DNA from: Curtobacterium sp. VKM Ac-1395
GTDB taxonomy: Bacteria > Actinomycetota > Actinomycetes > Actinomycetales > Microbacteriaceae
Length of the DNA: 64,000 bases
Direction: 5' to 3'
NCBI RefSeq assembly: GCF_015350975.1
Contig: NZ_JADKRX010000008.1
Coordinates: 1 to 64,000, forward strand
In this document: positions 1 to 8,845 of the stretch, piece after piece
Numbering within the stretch: position 1 is the stretch's first letter
Layout of the letters: every line of letters begins with the position of its first letter
Notes under the pieces: model-generated
Told to the model about the DNA's origin: nothing
The model's database searches: none
What the model saw: the letters and a program-made list of their open reading frames with translations, nothing else
Program-made: the position numbers and the translations under genes

Positions 1-33
1 CTCGTGGCGGCGCCGCCACGAGCCTCCAGTCCG
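1..33. repeat. Perfect palindrome at window edge followed by GCCTCC-type motif
   Basis: Bases 1-22 are a perfect palindrome (two 11-base arms, CTCGTGGCGGC and its complement) with no loop. It runs straight into GAGCCTCCAGTCCG at 20-33, a motif that recurs in other intergenic regions of this window. The left side is cut by the window, so the full hairpin may be longer. It could be the terminator of an upstream gene. Confidence 0.6.
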
Positions 34-61
34 TGATCAGCACCGGCACCACGGAGGACCC

Positions 62-1183
62 ATGGGATTCGAACACGTCACGGGGGTGGGGACGAGGATC
101 TGGCGATGGAGCCGGACGTCCGGCACGCAGCCACGCCTGTTGCACGCCGGCAAGGCGGCGGGTGCCGCCGCCCTCGCCTGGGTCGTGGCGCGCCACGTCC
201 CCGGGGTCGCGTCCGACTACCCGTACTACGCGCCGCTCGGAGCCGTCATCGCGATGCAGACCACGGTGTTCGCGGGCCTGCGCAGCGGGATCCAGACGCT
301 CGTCGGGATCGCGCTCGGCATCGGCGTCGCGGGCTTCACGATGTGGGTCGGGGACCCCGGCGTGCTGGCGGTGGCGCTGGCGGTCGGCATCGGCGTGCTG
401 GTCGGTGGGTTCCGGATCCTCGGGGAGGGCAGCTCGTGGGTGTCCACGGCAGCGCTGTTCGTGCTGCTCGTCGGGGGTGCGCACGCCGAGGGGTACTCGC
501 TCGGCTACCTCGTGCAGATGGCCGTCGGCGTGGTCGTCGGCCTGCTGGTGAACTTCCTGGTGTTCCCGCCGCTGCACTTCTGGGACGCCGAGCACCGCAT
601 CGACGCCGTCAACGGGGTCCTCGCCGACCACCTCGACGGGCTCGCAGCCGTGCTCCGCGAGGGCAAGCGCGACGTCGCCGCGTGGGACAAGCAGCAGGAC
701 CGGTTGGACCGGGCGATCGCCGACGTCCGGTCGCGGGTGTCGATCGCGCACGAGAGCCGTCGGATCAACCCCCGGGGTGCGCTGCGGGGCTCACGGGCGC
801 GGCTGCAGGAGGACGGGGCACGCTTCCGCGCCCTGGAGCGGGTGGCCTGGTACACGACCGACCTCACCGAGCTCGTGGCGCGGTCCGGACCGGTGTCGGA
901 GGGCATCGGCCGCCCGGACCCGGCGTTCGCGGAACCCCTCGCGGCGGCGCTGGACCAGATCGCCGCCGTGATCCGCGGCACGAGCCCGGACCGCGACGCC
1001 GACACGGCCATCGCCGCGGTGGAGAAGGCCCTCGACGCGTCGCGGGAGAACCCCTCGCACGTCGCCGTCACGTCCGCCGCGCTCGTGGCCCTGCGGGGCA
1101 TCGTCGAGTCCGAGCGCCGGGCCACGGTCGACATCGACACGAAGACCGGGCCGTTCGGCTCAGCCCGGAGCGCGTCGCGCTGA
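62..1183 (+). CDS. FUSC / aromatic-acid-exporter-like membrane protein
   Basis: This 373-residue protein has the layout of the FUSC/ArAE-like family: an N-terminal hydrophobic half and a soluble, helical C-terminal half. Roughly residues 28-170 hold six short membrane segments, the last ending at a VNFLVFPP motif. Residues 180-360 are charged and probably cytoplasmic coiled or helical. Members are thought to export aromatic acids or other amphipathic compounds, but no substrate can be read from the sequence. The ATG at 62 is preceded by GGAGG at good spacing. The gene converges on a lipoprotein-like gene with an 18-base gap. The family call is fairly secure and the transport role is inferred. 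Confidence 0.75.
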   Translation: MGFEHVTGVGTRIWRWSRTSGTQPRLLHAGKAAGAAALAWVVARHVPGVASDYPYYAPLGAVIAMQTTVFAGLRSGIQTLVGIALGIGVAGFTMWVGDPGVLAVALAVGIGVLVGGFRILGEGSSWVSTAALFVLLVGGAHAEGYSLGYLVQMAVGVVVGLLVNFLVFPPLHFWDAEHRIDAVNGVLADHLDGLAAVLREGKRDVAAWDKQQDRLDRAIADVRSRVSIAHESRRINPRGALRGSRARLQEDGARFRALERVAWYTTDLTELVARSGPVSEGIGRPDPAFAEPLAAALDQIAAVIRGTSPDRDADTAIAAVEKALDASRENPSHVAVTSAALVALRGIVESERRATVDIDTKTGPFGSARSASR

Positions 1184-1201
1184 GTCCGGACGGGGTGCCG
1201 T

Positions 1202-2344
1202 TCAGCCGGTGAAGGAGGACACCGCCCAGCGCTCGACGGACGAGCTGGTGTCCGGGGCCACGCGGCTGTGCAGGAGGTACTGCGTCCACGCGCCGTCGTG
1301 CACGACGTCGATCGTGCAGGCGCTCGCGTCGCAGGTCCGCCAGGCGCCGTCATGGTCGCCGAGGCCGGGGAGTTCGATGCGGTCGTCGCGGTCGACCAGC
1401 CCGGCAGCGAGTCGCTGTTCCACGAACCAGCCCGCTCGCGGCGTCGACGAGTAGACCGCGTCGGCGAGGACGTGGTCGGGTCCGGCACTGAACACGCAGG
1501 CGGCAGCGCCCATCCGGGTCTCCGCGTACTCCCGCAGCCACGGCAGCGTGTCGGTCTGCGCGGCGGGATCGCGCAGCGCAGCCGAGGCGACGGCGTTCAC
1601 CTTCTCGGGGGAACAGGTGGTGAAGGACCCGTCTCCGGAGTCCGCGCCGGTCTCGGTGCCCGCCTGCGAGGGCTCGACGGCGGCGCGGACGCGGTCGACC
1701 AGTGCGACGAACGCGGGTCGCATCGCCTCGGGAGTGGCATCGGCGCCGTCCTGCAAGCGGATGACGTCGACCGTGACCCAGGCGTTCTGCGCGAGGACGC
1801 TGCCCTGGCAGGTCACGCGAGCTGGAGTGCTGGCGGCACAGTCCGGGGTGAGTTCGCTGTCCTGGAGCTCCTTCGCCATGCTCGTCGCCGCGTCGAACGC
1901 GGTCGTGGCACGGGGCAGCACCGACACGACCACACCCTCGTACCCGGGGTCGTCCCGCGTTGCGGGGTGGACGTCGTCGACGGGCGACGTGCCGTTCGTC
2001 GCCCAGCAGTCCGTCCCACCGGCGACCCGGAGCGCCGACCAGGAACCGTCGACGTGGACTGCAGCGGTGAGCGGGTCCGTGACGGTCACCCCGGGGACGA
2101 GGGCGTCCACCAGGTCCGTCGGCAAGAGGGTGGTGCACGCGGGTGCCGCCGCCTGTCCTGGTGCGTCGCCGAAGTCGACCGTCGTCTCCTTGGCGTCGCT
2201 CGTCGACGACCCGCTCGGCGTCGCCGAGGTGCTCGGCGTGACGGACGGATCGGCAGGTGTGGTCGCAGTGGAACAGCAGACGAGCACCGTGGCCGCCGTG
2301 GTCAGGAGCGCGAGGCCCACGACCCCCCTCGTGATGGTGTGCAT
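1202..2344 (-). CDS. Exported protein, paralogue of the next gene (unknown function)
   Basis: This is a 380-residue secreted protein I do not recognise. The N-terminus has Arg, a hydrophobic stretch and then VLVCCS, followed by a Ser/Thr/Pro-rich spacer to about residue 50. The Cys pair lacks a small residue at -1, so it is a poor lipobox and lipidation is doubtful. The remainder is a two-part extracytoplasmic region with several conserved-looking cysteines. It matches the adjacent gene (2426-3580) in many segments, such as PACxxLLPxDLVxALVPGV, GGTDC and ACxIDVVxDGxWT, so the two are tandem duplicates. A TACCCT box 6 nt before the ATG suggests its own leaderless promoter. Confidence 0.7.
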   Translation of the reverse strand: MHTITRGVVGLALLTTAATVLVCCSTATTPADPSVTPSTSATPSGSSTSDAKETTVDFGDAPGQAAAPACTTLLPTDLVDALVPGVTVTDPLTAAVHVDGSWSALRVAGGTDCWATNGTSPVDDVHPATRDDPGYEGVVVSVLPRATTAFDAATSMAKELQDSELTPDCAASTPARVTCQGSVLAQNAWVTVDVIRLQDGADATPEAMRPAFVALVDRVRAAVEPSQAGTETGADSGDGSFTTCSPEKVNAVASAALRDPAAQTDTLPWLREYAETRMGAAACVFSAGPDHVLADAVYSSTPRAGWFVEQRLAAGLVDRDDRIELPGLGDHDGAWRTCDASACTIDVVHDGAWTQYLLHSRVAPDTSSSVERWAVSSFTG

Positions 2345-2350
2345 GTGTTC

Positions 2351-2356
2351 AGGGTA
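2351..2356 (-). promoter_or_regulatory. Putative leaderless -10 box for 1202-2344 gene
   Basis: TACCCT on the minus strand, separated from the ATG by six bases (GAACAC). Confidence 0.45.
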
Positions 2357-2425
2357 GGGGTGGGCGGAGTGGACGTGATCGTACCTCGATCACGTTCCGA
2401 CAACGCCTCCGTGGACCACGGTGCG

Positions 2426-3580
2426 TCAGTTGGTCAGGGACGCCTCGGCCCAGCGGACGACGCCGTCCGAGGGGGCGTCGGCCACCCGTTCGTAGAGCAC
2501 GAAGTGGGTCCAGTCGCCGTCGTCCACGACGTCGATCGAGCACGCGAGGTCGGTGCAGCTGCGCCACGCGGCAGCGCCCGCGGGGAGGCCGTCGAGCTCG
2601 ACGCGCTCCGCACGGTCGATCGTCCCCGCGTCGAGTCGGCGCTCCACGACCCATCCGCCGCCGGGGACCTCGGAGTACACCGCGCCGGTGATCGCGTAGG
2701 GCTGTTCGCCGGTGCCCTGGGCTTCGAACACACAGCTCGACGCACCGAGCCGGTTCATCGCGTACTGCTGGAGGCCAGCCGACGCGTCACCACCACGAGT
2801 GTGGGGGTCGGCGAGGTCCTTCGACGCGACCGCGTTGACGTTGGCGGCGTCGCACGTCGTGTACGAGCCGTCGGGGGAGCCGTGCTCGGACGTGGCCGAC
2901 CCGAGGGCGCTGCCCTCCACGGCCGCAGCCGTCGCGGCGAGCAGGGCCGTGAACGCGGGCTCCGACGCCTCGGGCGTCGCACCGGCGGTGTCCTGCGCGC
3001 GGACCGAGCGGATGTCGACCCAGGCGGTGCCGGCTCGCACAGCGCCACCGCAGTACACGCGGGCCGAGTCGCTCGCGTCGCACCGCACGGTGGTCGCGGC
3101 GACCTCCGGGCTGGTGGCGCTCGTCTGGGCGTCGATGTAGTCCGCGTCGGCGTCGGGCAGCACCGTGAGCCGCACGCCCTGGTACACCGGGTCGTCCTTC
3201 GTGGTCGGCAGGACCTCGTCGATGGCGGAGACGCCGTTCGCGCTCTCGCAGTCGGTGCCTCCGGCCGTCGCCACGAACGCCCACGCCCCGGCGATGTCCG
3301 GGGTGTCCACCAGGGTGTCGACGGGCTGCACTCCGGGCACGAGGGCCTCGACCAGGTCCGCCGGCAGCAGGGCGTCGCACGCGGGGACGCCGTCGCGGCT
3401 CGGGGCGGCGCCGAAGTCGACCGGGGCGGCCGACGCCGTCGCCGAGGGCGCAGCGGAGGACTCGGACGGCATCGCGGAGACGGTCGGGTCGGCGCTCGTG
3501 GTGGGGGCGCAACCGGCCATGGTGACGGCAGCGGCGGAGAGGAGCGCGACGCTCACGATCCCCCTCGTGAAGGTGTGCAT
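2426..3580 (-). CDS. Lipoprotein, tandem paralogue (unknown function)
   Basis: The product is a 384-residue lipoprotein. A short basic N-terminus is followed by a hydrophobic core and a canonical lipobox MAGC at about residues 21-24, then a disordered Ser/Ala/Thr linker. The mature part is extracytoplasmic and shares its order of motifs with the neighbouring 1202-2344 product, including the first DLVxALVPGV block and the C-terminal SCTDLACSIDVVDDGDWT block. No enzymatic motif is visible; ligand binding or envelope stress sensing are only guesses. A TAGCCT box lies 6 nt before the ATG. The divergent gene downstream of the intergenic region is a SARP regulator, which might or might not control it. 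Confidence 0.75.
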   Translation of the reverse strand: MHTFTRGIVSVALLSAAAVTMAGCAPTTSADPTVSAMPSESSAAPSATASAAPVDFGAAPSRDGVPACDALLPADLVEALVPGVQPVDTLVDTPDIAGAWAFVATAGGTDCESANGVSAIDEVLPTTKDDPVYQGVRLTVLPDADADYIDAQTSATSPEVAATTVRCDASDSARVYCGGAVRAGTAWVDIRSVRAQDTAGATPEASEPAFTALLAATAAAVEGSALGSATSEHGSPDGSYTTCDAANVNAVASKDLADPHTRGGDASAGLQQYAMNRLGASSCVFEAQGTGEQPYAITGAVYSEVPGGGWVVERRLDAGTIDRAERVELDGLPAGAAAWRSCTDLACSIDVVDDGDWTHFVLYERVADAPSDGVVRWAEASLTN

Positions 3581-3586
3581 CTGCTC

Positions 3587-3592
3587 AGGCTA
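3587..3592 (-). promoter_or_regulatory. Putative leaderless -10 box for lipoprotein gene
   Basis: TAGCCT on the minus strand with six bases (GAGCAG) to the ATG at 3580. It lies in the 81-base divergent gap shared with the SARP gene. Confidence 0.45.
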
Positions 3593-3649
3593 GCCAGCAC
3601 GGGACCCCGCGGACCCCCGGTTCCATCACGATCGCGCATCACGTCGACC

Positions 3650-3655
3650 TAGACT
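3650..3655 (+). promoter_or_regulatory. Putative leaderless -10 box for SARP gene
   Basis: TAGACT followed by six bases (CGCACC) and then the GTG start at 3662. No Shine-Dalgarno sequence fits in the gap. Confidence 0.5.
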
Positions 3656-3661
3656 CGCACC

Positions 3662-6600
3662 GTGGCAGCGCACCCCCGCATCGCCGTCCTCGGACCGGTC
3701 CTGGTGGAGGACCCGACGGGCGTCCCGGCACCCGTGCCCGGAGCGCTCCCGCGGGCCTTCGTGACCGCCCTGGTCCTCGCCCGCGGGCACGCCATGACGA
3801 CCGACGCACTCATCGACGAACTCTGGGGCGACGCCCCGCCGAAGGGTGCCCGGGCAGCGCTCCAGACCCTCGTCTCGCGGCTGCGGCGGAGCACCACCGA
3901 GGGGCTGGTCGTGTCGACGGCGACCGGCTACGCGCTCGGGGTCCGCCCCGAGGACGTCGACCTCGCCTGCGCCGAGCAGCTCGTCGCAGCGGCCACCCCC
4001 GGGGACGCCGTGCTCCGGACGGCACTCGCGACCTGGCGCGGCGAGCCGGGTGACGACGTCGAGGGGGCGCTCGGCCAGGCCCTCGCCCACCGCGCGGACG
4101 TCGCCCGCCGCGCCCTCCGGCGCGCACTCGGCTCAGCCCTGCTCGACGCGGGGGACGCCGACGGCGCCGTGGCCGTCTGGCGCGAGCAGGCGGAGGCCGA
4201 CCCGTTCGACGAGGTCGCCGTCGCCGGCTCGATGCGCGCGCTCGACGCGGCGGGACGCACCGCCGAGGCACTGGCAGCGTTCGCGGCGCACCGGGAACGC
4301 CTGGCCGACGGCCTCGGTGCCGACCCGTCCGCCGAGCTCGTGCGGCTGAACGCCGAGCTGCTCCGCCGTGCGCCGTCCGGTCCTGGCGCACTCCGCCACG
4401 TCGGCCTGCGGGCATCGCCGAACACGCTGGTCGGACGGGAGGCCGACCTCACTGCCGTCACGGAGCTGCTGTCCCACGGACGGCTGGTCACGATCCTCGG
4501 TGCCGGTGGGCTCGGCAAGACCCGCCTGGCGCAGGCGGTCGCCGCCGCGATCGCCCAGGACCGCGGTGTCGTGGTGCTCGAGCTCGCGCCGCTCACCACC
4601 GGCGAGGACATCGTCCCCGCACTCGGCGCACTGCTCGGGATCGCGGAGGTCCGTGGCGCGCGGTCGCTGCGGGAGGCGGTCGTGTCCGACCTGTGGGGCC
4701 GGGTCGTGCGGGCACTCGCCGAGGAACCCACCGTGCTCGTGCTCGACAACTGCGAGCACCTGGTCGAGGCCGCAGCCGCCTTCACCGCCGACCTGCTCGC
4801 CGTCCTGCCGTCGCTGCGCGTGCTGACGACGTCGAGGGCGCCGCTGGCGATCGCCGGCGAGGTCGTCGCGGCGCTCGCACCGCTGCCCGTCGAGGCCGAC
4901 GGGTCCGCGGTCCGGCTGTTCACCGAACGGGCACGGGCCGCACGCCCCGGTGCCGTGCTCCCGGTCGACACGGTCCGGAGCATCTGCACGCGGCTCGACG
5001 GGTCGCCGCTCGCGATCGAGCTCGCAGCGGCACGCATCCGCGGCATGAGCGCGGACGAGATCGAACGGCGGCTCGACGACCGGTTCGCCCTGCTCCGCGG
5101 CGGCGACCGCAGCGCACCCGAACGGCACCGGACGCTGCTCGCCGTGATCGAGTGGAGCTGGCGTCTGCTCGACGACGGGGCCCGGGACCTGCTCACCCGG
5201 CTCGCGCTCTTCCCGGACGGACTCGCGGTCGACGCGGTCGAGGCCGTCGCTGATCCTGCCCGGCACGACGACGCCCTCGACGACCTGGCCGAGCTCGTCG
5301 AGCAGTCCCTCGTGCAGCTCGTCGAGCACGAGGGCGAGCCCGTCCGGTACCGCCTGCTCGAGACGGTGCGGGAGTTCGGTGCGGCCCGGCTCGCCGAGCG
5401 CGGCACCACCGACGCGGTCCGCGCGGCCATGCTCCGCTGGGCACGGGACTTCGCCGCCGCCAGGAACATGTTCACGGCGACGGGTGAGCGCCAGCGCCGG
5501 TGGTTCCGGGAGGTCGGGCACGAGGCCGACAACCTCGTCACGCTGCTCCGTTGGGCGCTCCGGGACGGGGACCACCGCACGGTCGCCCAGGTCTTCGCGG
5601 CGCTCGGTGGGTACTGGACGCTCCGCGGTGCCCACGGTGAGGTGGTCACGATCGCCCCGGACCTGCTGCCGATGCTCCGCCGGACCCCACCGCTGCCGGA
5701 GGACCGTGCCGCCGTCGTGCTCGGGCTGGTCCTGATCGGGTCGACGTCCGTCTTCACCGACCGTCGGACCGCCGCGTGGGCGATCTCCGCGCTCCGCCGG
5801 GTGGTCCGACTCGGTCCCACGGGTGCCGCGACGCTCGACGCCCAGGCGGCCCTGCTGCTCACCCTCGGTCGTCCGGACGACGGGACGGCCCTGCTCGCGC
5901 GCTACCGGGACGGCGACGACGAGGGCGTGGCCTGTCTCGCGTTCCTGCTGAGCGCGCCGATCGCCGAGAACGACGGGGAGTTCGCCGACGCACTCCGCCA
6001 CGCCCGTCGCGCCGGGGAACTCGCCGAACGGGTCGACGACGCCTGGGCGCTGGGCTCCGGCGCCGTCACGCTGGCACAGCTCCTCGCGCAGGACGGGCAG
6101 CACGCCGAGGCGCTCGCCGCGGCGGCCGTCGCGCGGGAACGGCTCGAGGTGTTCGGCGCCGAGGACGACCTGTACGAGATCGGCTGGACCATCGGACTCT
6201 GTGCCGCAGCCACCGGGGACGTCGACCTGGCCAGGTCGATCGCCGCCGACCTCGGCAACCAGCCGGTGGCGAACCGCGGCGGCTTCGAGGACGACGCCGT
6301 CCAGGTCGGGGTGATCGCGATCGCGATCGACGCCGAGTGCAGCCGCGCGGACGGTGACCTCGACGGCGCCGTCGCGCACTGGCGCCGCGCGTGGGACTTC
6401 GTGGTGCCCCGACGCAAGCGCACACAGAACTGGTGGTTGATGGCCGGGGCCGCGCGCATCGTGGCGGAGGACGAGGCGGCGGCGAGCCGGTCCGGCGGGG
6501 CCGCGCCGAGCCTCCAGGCCGAGCAGCAGGCCATCGCGCGCCATCTGCGGATAGGCGCCCTGGTGATGCTGCGCCTGCACCCGTGGTGGCTGGACCTGCC

Positions 6601-6871
6601 GGTCATCGGCACCGCGCTCATCGGCATCGCGCTCGTCGCGCTGCGTCGGGGGATGTCCGCCGAGGCTGCCCGGTGCTGGGGCCTGGCGACGCGGTTCGGC
6701 TCGCGGCAGGACTTCGCGGTGCTCGCGCACCGGCGCCTGCGCCCGCTGCTGGTCGACGTGGTCGGTGCCGACGTGGTCCTGGACGCCGAGACGGCCTCGG
6801 CCGGATGGGACCGGGCCGAGGCCGTGACGGCGTTGCGCACACTGCTCGAGGAGCTGCGCACCGTCGCGTGA
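3662..6871 (+). CDS. AfsR/SARP-type transcriptional regulator with BTAD and NB-ARC ATPase domains
   Basis: This large regulator (1069 residues) has the AfsR-like order of domains. Residues 1-90 are an OmpR-type winged helix (IAVLGPVLV through ALQTLVSRLRR). About 95-240 form the bacterial transcriptional activation domain. An NB-ARC/STAND ATPase follows, with Walker A GAGGLGKT near residue 280 and Walker B VLVLDNCEH near 357. The C-terminal 450 residues are Ala/Leu-rich helical repeats resembling TPR. Family members activate pathway genes after ATP-dependent oligomerisation. Start is GTG, directly after a TAGACT box, so the mRNA is probably leaderless. The adjacent DrrAB-like exporter and lipoproteins are possible targets, but no operator was identified. 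Confidence 0.85.
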   Translation: MAAHPRIAVLGPVLVEDPTGVPAPVPGALPRAFVTALVLARGHAMTTDALIDELWGDAPPKGARAALQTLVSRLRRSTTEGLVVSTATGYALGVRPEDVDLACAEQLVAAATPGDAVLRTALATWRGEPGDDVEGALGQALAHRADVARRALRRALGSALLDAGDADGAVAVWREQAEADPFDEVAVAGSMRALDAAGRTAEALAAFAAHRERLADGLGADPSAELVRLNAELLRRAPSGPGALRHVGLRASPNTLVGREADLTAVTELLSHGRLVTILGAGGLGKTRLAQAVAAAIAQDRGVVVLELAPLTTGEDIVPALGALLGIAEVRGARSLREAVVSDLWGRVVRALAEEPTVLVLDNCEHLVEAAAAFTADLLAVLPSLRVLTTSRAPLAIAGEVVAALAPLPVEADGSAVRLFTERARAARPGAVLPVDTVRSICTRLDGSPLAIELAAARIRGMSADEIERRLDDRFALLRGGDRSAPERHRTLLAVIEWSWRLLDDGARDLLTRLALFPDGLAVDAVEAVADPARHDDALDDLAELVEQSLVQLVEHEGEPVRYRLLETVREFGAARLAERGTTDAVRAAMLRWARDFAAARNMFTATGERQRRWFREVGHEADNLVTLLRWALRDGDHRTVAQVFAALGGYWTLRGAHGEVVTIAPDLLPMLRRTPPLPEDRAAVVLGLVLIGSTSVFTDRRTAAWAISALRRVVRLGPTGAATLDAQAALLLTLGRPDDGTALLARYRDGDDEGVACLAFLLSAPIAENDGEFADALRHARRAGELAERVDDAWALGSGAVTLAQLLAQDGQHAEALAAAAVARERLEVFGAEDDLYEIGWTIGLCAAATGDVDLARSIAADLGNQPVANRGGFEDDAVQVGVIAIAIDAECSRADGDLDGAVAHWRRAWDFVVPRRKRTQNWWLMAGAARIVAEDEAAASRSGGAAPSLQAEQQAIARHLRIGALVMLRLHPWWLDLPVIGTALIGIALVALRRGMSAEAARCWGLATRFGSRQDFAVLAHRRLRPLLVDVVGADVVLDAETASAGWDRAEAVTALRTLLEELRTVA

Positions 6872-6882
6872 ACCGCGCTGCG

Positions 6883-7728
6883 TCAGGCCTTCCGCATGTA
6901 GGCACGGACGGTCAGCGGGGCGAAGACCGCGACGATGACCGCGGCTCCGAGCAGCGAGAGCCAGAGGTCGGTGCCGACCTGGCCGTGGTTCACGAGCTCG
7001 CGGACCGCGGTGATCAGGTGCGAGACCGGGTTGACCTCGGAGAACCAGCGCAGCCAGTCCGGCAGCGTGTCCGCCGGGACGAAGGCGTTCGACAGGAACG
7101 TCAGCGGGAACAGCACGAGGTTCGAGATGCCCGAGACGCTCGACGCGGTGCGGGCCACGACGCCGAAGTAGGCGAAGACCCAGCTGATCGCCCAGGCGAC
7201 CACGATGACGAGCAGGCCCGCCAGGACGACGGCGCCGAAGCCGCCCTCGGGACGGAGCCCCATCGCGAAGCCCGTCACGAAGGTGATCGTCGTCGCGATC
7301 GCGTACCGCACGGTGTCGGCGAGCAGTGCCCCGGCGAGCGGGGCGATGCGGGCGATCGGCAGGGACTTGAAGCGGTCGAAGACGCCCTTGTCCATGTCCT
7401 CGCGGAGCTGGACGCCGGTGACGATCGAGGACGTGATGTTGGTCTGCACGAGGATGCCCGGGATGATGATCGGCAGGTAGGACGCCACGTCGCCGGAGAT
7501 CGCGCCACCGAAGATGTAGGTGAACATCACGGTGAAGACGATCGGCATCAGCGTCACGTCGAACAGCTGCTCCGGCGTGCGACGGACCTTGATCAGGCCG
7601 CGGTACGCCATCGTGAAGGACTGCCGGATCGTCGCAGCGAGCCCGGTGCCGCCCACGCCGGGGCGCGGGGTGCTCCTGGCGCCGGTCGTGCCGGCGGACG
7701 CCAGGTCGGGTGTGGTGAGCGTGGTCAT
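6883..7728 (-). CDS. ABC-2 type exporter permease (DrrB-like)
   Basis: This 281-residue membrane protein is the permease half of an ABC exporter of the daunorubicin-resistance type. After a 30-residue soluble N-terminus come about six membrane segments, with the typical conserved loop LREDMDKGVFDRFKSLP between the second and third. The central FPLTFLSNAFVP motif and the following VNPVSHLITAVREL are also characteristic. Its ATG overlaps the stop of the upstream ATPase gene by four bases (ATGA), so the two are translationally coupled. The substrate is unknown; drugs, lipids or polymers are all possible for this family. Confidence 0.9.
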   Translation of the reverse strand: MTTLTTPDLASAGTTGARSTPRPGVGGTGLAATIRQSFTMAYRGLIKVRRTPEQLFDVTLMPIVFTVMFTYIFGGAISGDVASYLPIIIPGILVQTNITSSIVTGVQLREDMDKGVFDRFKSLPIARIAPLAGALLADTVRYAIATTITFVTGFAMGLRPEGGFGAVVLAGLLVIVVAWAISWVFAYFGVVARTASSVSGISNLVLFPLTFLSNAFVPADTLPDWLRWFSEVNPVSHLITAVRELVNHGQVGTDLWLSLLGAAVIVAVFAPLTVRAYMRKA

Positions 7729-8732
7729 GCGATGCTCCCTTCGAGCGCGTGCTCGTGCTCGTGCTGGTCGGCGGCCTCGTCGGCGACCGGGTTACCGGTG
7801 ATGGTCAGGAAGACCTCGTCGAGCGTCGGCTTCTGCACGCTCATCTCGGCGAGGGAGATGCCCGCGTCGCGGAACGACACGAGCAGGTCGGTGACGCGGT
7901 CGGGGTCCGTCATCGGGGCGGTCAGGCGCGACCCCTCCGGGCTGACGACCGCTGGGGTGCCCAGGACCCGAGCGACGAGGTCGGACGCCGTCGCGAGGGT
8001 CTCGGCGGAGGCGTCGGCGAGCCGGAGCTGCAGCGACGCGGTGCCGATCGACGCCTTGAGCTCGTCACCCGTGCCCTCCGCCACGACCCGGCCGTGGTCG
8101 ATCACGGCGATGCGGTCGGCGAGCTGGTCGGCCTCGTCGAGGTACTGCGTGGTGAGCAGCACGGTCGAGCCCGTCGCGACGAGCTCGCGGATCGTGTCCC
8201 ACATCTGCGCCCGGGTGCGGGGGTCGAGGCCGGTGGTCGGCTCGTCGAGGAAGATCAGCGGCGGCTGGGCGATGAGGCTCGCCGCCAGGTCGAGGCGCCG
8301 GCGCATCCCGCCGGAGAACTTCTTGAGGGGACGGGTCGCCGCCTCGGTCAGGCCGAAGCGCTCGAGGAGCTCCGCGGACTTCCGCTTCGACTCCGCCCGG
8401 CCCAGCCCGAGCAGGCGGGAGAAGACCACCAGGTTCTCGGTCGCGCTGAGCGTCTCGTCGACGCTGGCGTACTGCCCGGTCACGCCGATGAGCCGGCGGA
8501 CCTCCTGCGCCTCGCGGCGGACGTCGTGGCCGAAGACCCTGGCCTCACCGGCGTCCGCCTGCAGCAGGGTCGCGAGCATGCTGATCGTCGTGGTCTTGCC
8601 GGCGCCGTTCGGGCCGAGCACGCCGTACACCGTGCCGGCCTCGACGCGGAGGTCGACACCGTCCACGGCGCGGTTCTGCCCGAAGGTCTTCACGAGGCCG
8701 ACGGCCTCGACCGCGAGGGGTGTCGTGGTCAT
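7725..8732 (-). CDS. ABC exporter ATP-binding protein (DrrA-like)
   Basis: The ATPase partner of the DrrB-like permease has Walker A GPNGAGKT at residues 40-47, signature SGGMRRRL, Walker B FLDEPTTGLDP and the C-terminal drug-exporter extension. I start it at the ATG at 8732 (335 residues), because AAAGGAACC lies just upstream and the alignment with the family begins there. The open frame extends 27 codons further to 8813, but that part is low-complexity. The gene is divergent from truA, with a 113-base gap. Together with 6883-7728 it should form a two-gene exporter operon, perhaps under the neighbouring SARP regulator. Confidence 0.92.
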   Translation of the reverse strand: MTTTPLAVEAVGLVKTFGQNRAVDGVDLRVEAGTVYGVLGPNGAGKTTTISMLATLLQADAGEARVFGHDVRREAQEVRRLIGVTGQYASVDETLSATENLVVFSRLLGLGRAESKRKSAELLERFGLTEAATRPLKKFSGGMRRRLDLAASLIAQPPLIFLDEPTTGLDPRTRAQMWDTIRELVATGSTVLLTTQYLDEADQLADRIAVIDHGRVVAEGTGDELKASIGTASLQLRLADASAETLATASDLVARVLGTPAVVSPEGSRLTAPMTDPDRVTDLLVSFRDAGISLAEMSVQKPTLDEVFLTITGNPVADEAADQHEHEHALEGSIA

Positions 8733-8833
8733 CGTCGGTTCCTTTCTCCGATGGGGCGTCGGCGGTCGCGTCGACGTCGAGGACGATGGTGTCGGCCGGC
8801 GCTCACGCGGCACTGACGCGGCGCTGACATCGG

Positions 8834-8839
8834 TACCGT
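8834..8839 (+). promoter_or_regulatory. Putative leaderless -10 box for truA
   Basis: TACCGT with six bases to the GTG at 8846. Confidence 0.45.
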
Positions 8840-8845
8840 GGTGGT

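Noticed and set aside
8733..8813. 27-codon N-terminal extension of the DrrA-like ATPase
   Set aside because: The segment is low complexity and the ATG at 8732 has a good ribosome site and matches the family start.
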